A stretch of 64,000 nt of DNA from Rothia mucilaginosa ATCC 25296. Lineage in GTDB: Bacteria; Actinomycetota; Actinomycetes; Actinomycetales; Micrococcaceae. A model generated the notes under the pieces. The model made no database searches. It was not told the origin of the DNA and saw only the letters and a list, made by a program, of their open reading frames with translations. This document shows, piece after piece, positions 60,349 to 64,000 of the stretch. The stretch spans positions 19,481-83,480 of the forward strand of contig NZ_ACVO01000014.1 in NCBI RefSeq assembly GCF_000175615.1, written 5' to 3'. A program made the position numbers and the translations under genes. The number at the start of each line of letters is the position of its first letter. The stretch's first letter is position 1.

Positions 60349-63165
60349 ATGAAGATTTTCACATCTGGCACCCGCCTCTCCAAGGGAGCCTGCGCCCTCG
60401 CCGTTGCTGGCGCTGTTGCCCTGCCCTTGGCACCCGTTCTCGCCGAGAACATTAATATCGCCGCCCAGAACGTTGCCGCACAGAACGTCGCTGCAGGCGA
60501 CCAGGCAACCGCCGGCGCCTCCTTCGGATGGGGCGTGCGCGCCTCCTTCCTGTCCTACAACGGTATGCCCCGCGAAATGACCGACGGCGCAGCCTGGGAC
60601 GCAGCTGCAAAGCAGTTCACCTTCACCCCGACCTCCACCACCGTCTCTGAAGACGGTAAGCAGGTCACCCTGCAGGCTGCCGGCCGCCTCTGGTTCACCG
60701 GCCACTGCGCCGAAGGTCAGGACCCCGAAACCGGTTGCGCCCTGAACCTCACCTTCTCCAACCCCCGCGTGGAACTGAACCTTGCTGACGGCACCGGCTC
60801 CCTCTACATGACCGTGCGCACCAAGAACTACGCCTCCGGCAAGTTCGAGGGCCCCATGGAAGTCAAGATGGCGACCCTGAGCACCGGCACCGCCAAGCAG
60901 AGCGAGAAGGACGGCGTGGTCAGCATCAGCGGCATCTCCGCGAACCTGACCGCCGACGGTAACCACGCCTTCTCCGACTTCTACAATGAAGGCGCCAGCC
61001 TCGACCCGCTGAGCATCTCCTACACCGGTAGCGCAGCTAGCAACCCCAAGAGCGCCTACAGCGTCGCCGAGTCCTACAACACCGGCGCGGGCGTGAACCT
61101 GCCCCAGAACACCGCACGCCTGGGTCAGAATCACATCGTGCACGTGGCACCCCCGAGCTTCGGCGGCGACACCACCTACACCGTGCTGACCAGCTCCAAC
61201 CTGAAGATGACCGACACCGGCGTGCTGAAGGCCAACAAGGGCATTTTCGCCGTGGATGCTGACGGCAACCGCATGCTCGTCATCAACAGCGAGACCAACA
61301 AGCCCGAGCTATACACCGTAACCGCTGAAGGTAAGCTCGTCTCCTCCGGCACCTACTCCAACGCAGACCTCGGCACCACCACCGTCAAGGCAATCGGCTA
61401 CAACCCCGCCAACAACACCTGGGGTATCGTCAGCATTGACGGCCAGGGCGGCGGCAAGCTAACCATTATTGACGCATCCGGCAAGGCAACCTCGCAGGCT
61501 CTGCCGAAGCCCGACTCCATCGACCCGCAGGTTGTGAACGCCTACTCGCTCGACGAGTACTACGGCGACTCGTTCTCCAACAACACCGTGACCCTCGCAC
61601 CGCTGCCCGACGGCAGCTTCGTGTACGCGCCGTCGACTTCCATCTACGATGCGGCCGGCGAAAAGGTGGTTCAGAAGGGTCACCTGCTGCACATGAGCAG
61701 CAACGGCGTGTCCCTGGTGCCGAACTCTTCACCCGCAGGCTACGACACCGCCCTGCCCTCGACCCTGGTCAGCCCCAAGGGCTACATTTACCGTTGGAAC
61801 AACTGGTACGGCGGTAAGGTGCAGATCCTCAAGTACGAGAACGGCACTTTCAGCGTGGTCCGCGAGTCCGCAACTCTTGAGGGCTTCGAGAAGACCGAGG
61901 TTGCCACCATGTTCCTGACCCGCGCGGGCAACGTGGTTGTGGTGGACGCATCCGGCTCCCGCCTGGTGTTCATGGACGACACCCTGAACAAGGTGAACGA
62001 GGTGGTGCTCTCCTCGATGCGCAAGACCGACAAGAGCGGCGGCTACAACGCTCTCGAACTGCCCAACGGCGATATTATCTACCCGACCAGCTTCGAGAAC
62101 CCGAACACCTACGAGGATCAGCTGTGGCTGAACCGCCTGGCAGCGAACTCGGCACCGGAACAGACCCCGGCACCCGAGCCCACTAAGTCTGCTGAGCCTA
62201 CCGTTGCTCCCACCGTAGCTCCGACCGTGGCACCGACTGCTGAGCCGACTAAGGCACCCGAGCCGACCGTTGCTCCTACTGCAGAGCCGAGCGCTGAGCC
62301 CACTAAGCCTGCTGAGCCGACCGTTGCTCCCACCGTGGCACCCTCTGCTGAGCCTACCGTCGCGCCGACTGTTGCTCCCACCGCTGAGCCGACTGTTGCA
62401 CCGACCGTCGCGCCTTCTGCTGAGCCCACTGCGACCGCAGAGCCCTCGGCGACCGCAGAGCCTAGCGTGACCGCAGAGCCTAGCGTGACCGCAGAACCTT
62501 CTGCAGAGCCGACTATGGAGCCCTCCGCAACCGCCGAGCCCACCAAGACTGCAGAACCCACCGCAGTGCCTTCGGAGGAGCCCACCTCGCCGTCTCTGCC
62601 GACCACATCCGTGGTTCCTTCTGTAGCCCCGAGCGCTTCTGCAACCCCGAGCGCATCGGTGAGCGTATCCCCGACCGCGGTTCCGAGCGTTCCCGCCGTG
62701 ACCCCCTCGGTGAGCGCGTCTGCATCCGCGTCTGCTAGTGCATCTGCTTCTTCGAGCGCTTCTGCAAGTGCATCGAGCTCCGCCAGCAGCTCCAGCAGCG
62801 CATCGGTGACCGCATCGGCTAGTGCGTCTGCTTCTTCGAGTATGTCCGCAAGCGAGTCTGCATCCGCGAGCGCTTCCGCTTCTGAGAGCAGCACCGCTGA
62901 CCAGAACGCAGCTGGCCACAAGGGTGGCTCCAACGGCGGTTCTGATGCCTCCGACAACTTGGGTGTGAGCGGCTCCAACGGCGGCTCCTCCAATGGCGGT
63001 TCCTCTAACGGTGGTTCTTCCGCGGGTGGTTCCTCGACCTCCGGTAACTCCTCCTCGAAGCTGGCTCAGACCGGCGCATCCGGCGCTATGTTTGCCGCCG
63101 CAGCTGGCGCTATCACCCTGGCTGCAGGTACCGCACTGGTCGTGGCTCGTCGTCGCAAGAGCTAA
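60349..63165 (+). CDS. HtaA-domain haem-binding surface protein, LAQTG-anchored
   Basis: A 938-residue wall protein. Signal: MKIFTSGTRLSKGACALAVA...APVLA-E. Residues ~55-225 form an HtaA-type haem-binding domain: FGWGVRASFLSYNG, FTFTPTSTTV, GRLWFTGHC, LNLTFSNPRVELN, and a conserved Tyr and Cys pair. Residues ~240-605 hold about six repeats of strand-turn-strand units (NGDIIYPT, AGNVVVVDASGSRLVFMDD, KGYIYRW), suggesting a beta-propeller. Then come a long stalk of EPTVAPT/AEPSAT units (~606-780), a Ser/Ala stretch and a Gly/Ser/Asn spacer. The C terminus is KLAQTG (Leu at 905), hydrophobic, ARRRKS. In corynebacteria HtaA proteins capture haem for the HmuTUV importer, which is not in this window. 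Upstream are a good promoter and an iron-box-like site. Confidence 0.87.
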   Translation: MKIFTSGTRLSKGACALAVAGAVALPLAPVLAENINIAAQNVAAQNVAAGDQATAGASFGWGVRASFLSYNGMPREMTDGAAWDAAAKQFTFTPTSTTVSEDGKQVTLQAAGRLWFTGHCAEGQDPETGCALNLTFSNPRVELNLADGTGSLYMTVRTKNYASGKFEGPMEVKMATLSTGTAKQSEKDGVVSISGISANLTADGNHAFSDFYNEGASLDPLSISYTGSAASNPKSAYSVAESYNTGAGVNLPQNTARLGQNHIVHVAPPSFGGDTTYTVLTSSNLKMTDTGVLKANKGIFAVDADGNRMLVINSETNKPELYTVTAEGKLVSSGTYSNADLGTTTVKAIGYNPANNTWGIVSIDGQGGGKLTIIDASGKATSQALPKPDSIDPQVVNAYSLDEYYGDSFSNNTVTLAPLPDGSFVYAPSTSIYDAAGEKVVQKGHLLHMSSNGVSLVPNSSPAGYDTALPSTLVSPKGYIYRWNNWYGGKVQILKYENGTFSVVRESATLEGFEKTEVATMFLTRAGNVVVVDASGSRLVFMDDTLNKVNEVVLSSMRKTDKSGGYNALELPNGDIIYPTSFENPNTYEDQLWLNRLAANSAPEQTPAPEPTKSAEPTVAPTVAPTVAPTAEPTKAPEPTVAPTAEPSAEPTKPAEPTVAPTVAPSAEPTVAPTVAPTAEPTVAPTVAPSAEPTATAEPSATAEPSVTAEPSVTAEPSAEPTMEPSATAEPTKTAEPTAVPSEEPTSPSLPTTSVVPSVAPSASATPSASVSVSPTAVPSVPAVTPSVSASASASASASASSSASASASSSASSSSSASVTASASASASSSMSASESASASASASESSTADQNAAGHKGGSNGGSDASDNLGVSGSNGGSSNGGSSNGGSSAGGSSTSGNSSSKLAQTGASGAMFAAAAGAITLAAGTALVVARRRKS

Positions 63166-63180
63166 AATTTAGCCTTCGTG

Positions 63181-63235
63181 CAACACCCCGTTTCGTCACT
63201 CGTGTTCATGAGTGGGGGAGCGGGGTGTTCCTTTC
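63181..63235 (+). terminator. Terminator after the HtaA-type gene
   Basis: The stem AACACCCCG / CGGGGTGTT with an inner CACTC..GAGTG is followed by CCTTTC. Confidence 0.78.
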
Positions 63236-63236
63236 A

Positions 63237-63242
63237 TACAAT
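63237..63242 (+). promoter_or_regulatory. -10 box of a possibly leaderless mRNA
   Basis: TACAAT ends six bases before the ATG at 63249, with no Shine-Dalgarno, which is the pattern of leaderless actinobacterial genes. Confidence 0.45.
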
Positions 63243-63248
63243 GGAAAT

Positions 63249-63989
63249 ATGACTATTCTGAATGTAATTGCAACCTCGCACGGCACTGACTCGGTCGCCG
63301 GTCGTGAAGCTATCGCGCTGATTCGTGAGCAGATTAAGTTCCTGCTTGCCCAGCGTAACGATGGTATGGAGTACCGTGTTCACGCCGCATACGTGGATGT
63401 GGAATCTCCCAGCGTTGATGACGCCGCAGCCTCCCTGCCTAAGGATGAGCCCTGCGTTATCGTGCCGATTCTGCTGTCGACCGGCTTCCATACTCAGGTG
63501 GATTTGCGCCGCGCCGCACGCAATAGCGGTATTGAGCGCATCAGCATTGGTGAGTCTCTGGGCCCGGATGCACGTCTTGCCGCTCTGACCCGCGCCCGAC
63601 TGGAGGAGGCTGGTTGGACTCCCGGCGACGGCCCTGTGGTGCAGGGTGCCGCTGGTTCTTCCCGCGCCGATGGTCGTGCCGATATGGAGCGTGCCGCTGA
63701 GCTGCTGGCTGACGAGCTGAACGCTCCGGTACATCACGGCTTTATTGCCGCTATCGATCCGAAGTTCCACGAGGTCGTTGCCGAGCACAAGCCGGAGTTT
63801 GCCGCGACCTACCTGCTGGCGGAGGGTTTCTTTGCCGGTAAGATGCGCCGTGACGCTGCTTCGACCGGTCTGCCGGTGAAGGTTGCCACGCCGCTGGTCA
63901 ACGCGCAGGATTCTGCCGCTGCTGCTGTTGTGGCTGAGTGCTTTATTGACCGTATGGATGCGGCTATCGCCCAGCTGGACGCCGCCTAG
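63249..63989 (+). CDS. CbiX/SirB-type sirohydrochlorin chelatase-like protein
   Basis: A 246-residue protein with two CbiX-like halves. The N terminus ILNVIATSHGTDSVAGREAI has the family's HG motif, and VPILLSTGFHTQVDLRRA holds the second metal-site His. The C-terminal half contains AATYLLAEGFFAGKMRRDA in the matching position. Members insert Fe or Co into sirohydrochlorin for sirohaem or cobalamin. In actinobacteria similar two-domain proteins are often annotated only as chelatase-like, so the metal and substrate stay open. I chose the ATG at 63249, with a -10 box six bases before it. It lies right after the haem-uptake protein, which may be meaningful or chance. Confidence 0.82.
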   Translation: MTILNVIATSHGTDSVAGREAIALIREQIKFLLAQRNDGMEYRVHAAYVDVESPSVDDAAASLPKDEPCVIVPILLSTGFHTQVDLRRAARNSGIERISIGESLGPDARLAALTRARLEEAGWTPGDGPVVQGAAGSSRADGRADMERAAELLADELNAPVHHGFIAAIDPKFHEVVAEHKPEFAATYLLAEGFFAGKMRRDAASTGLPVKVATPLVNAQDSAAAAVVAECFIDRMDAAIAQLDAA

Positions 63990-64000
63990 CTGTTCGCCCC

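Noticed and set aside
62160..62900. Short periodic repeats that could suggest a CRISPR-like array
   Set aside because: They are in-frame codons for EPTVAPT and Ser/Ala stalk residues of the HtaA-type protein, without regular spacers.

Overview
The window is a 64 kb chromosomal segment of a high-GC Gram-positive bacterium. It most likely comes from the Micrococcaceae, and Rothia (R. mucilaginosa or a close relative) is my best guess. Reasons: heavy GC-ending codon use; an actinobacterial rpsP-khpA-rimM-trmD block; a CPWC thiol-disulfide protein of the mycobacterial Rv2466c (mycothiol-linked) type; LGFP cell-wall modules; and surface proteins ending in LAXTG, the signal read by actinobacterial class E sortases. 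I see no insertion sequence, prophage, CRISPR array, rRNA operon or replication origin.

Layout. 1-10 kb: the 3' part of lgt, a secreted glycine-rich protein, a zinc alcohol dehydrogenase, an unexplained ~930 bp non-coding stretch with strong RNA hairpins, a GH25 lysozyme with LGFP modules, a flavodoxin-like protein and pyk. 10-19 kb: tRNA-Leu, ffh, a 909-residue unknown protein, a NUDIX hydrolase, then rpsP-khpA-rimM-trmD and a MhuD-like small monooxygenase. 19-34 kb: MmcQ/YjbR, metallo-hydrolase, CGNR regulator, ettA, a DUF308 membrane protein, acyl-CoA thioesterase, two unassigned genes, an SGNH-hydrolase/LGFP protein, pepN, rpiB, a Nei/Fpg glycosylase and an isochorismatase-family hydrolase. 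34-40 kb: tRNA-Gly, then tRNA-Pro directly ahead of tig, then clpP1-clpP2 and clpX, a protein-folding and proteolysis block. 40-48 kb: a DsbA-like protein, a LssY_C membrane protein, valS and an SDR oxidoreductase.

48-63 kb is the most unusual part. It holds six large exported surface proteins, interrupted only by one MDR oxidoreductase. The first five share a ~105-residue beta-rich domain that I do not recognise from named families, in one to three clear or divergent copies each, and look like products of serial duplication. Their C termini differ: two end in canonical LAXTG sorting signals, two in degraded-looking versions (LPEGT, VAQHG) and one has only a membrane anchor. The sixth is a HtaA-type haem-binding protein with a propeller-like region, long Pro/Thr and Ser/Ala stalks and a LAQTG anchor. 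Its promoter is overlapped by a DtxR/IdeR-like iron box. It is followed by a CbiX/SirB-like chelatase. No sortase gene lies in the window.

How the genes fit together: the left two thirds are mostly housekeeping functions (lipoprotein maturation, signal recognition, ribosome assembly, tRNA modification, chaperone and Clp proteolysis). Cell-envelope enzymes with LGFP modules are interspersed. The right end looks like a specialised cell-surface locus for adhesion and haem/iron capture.
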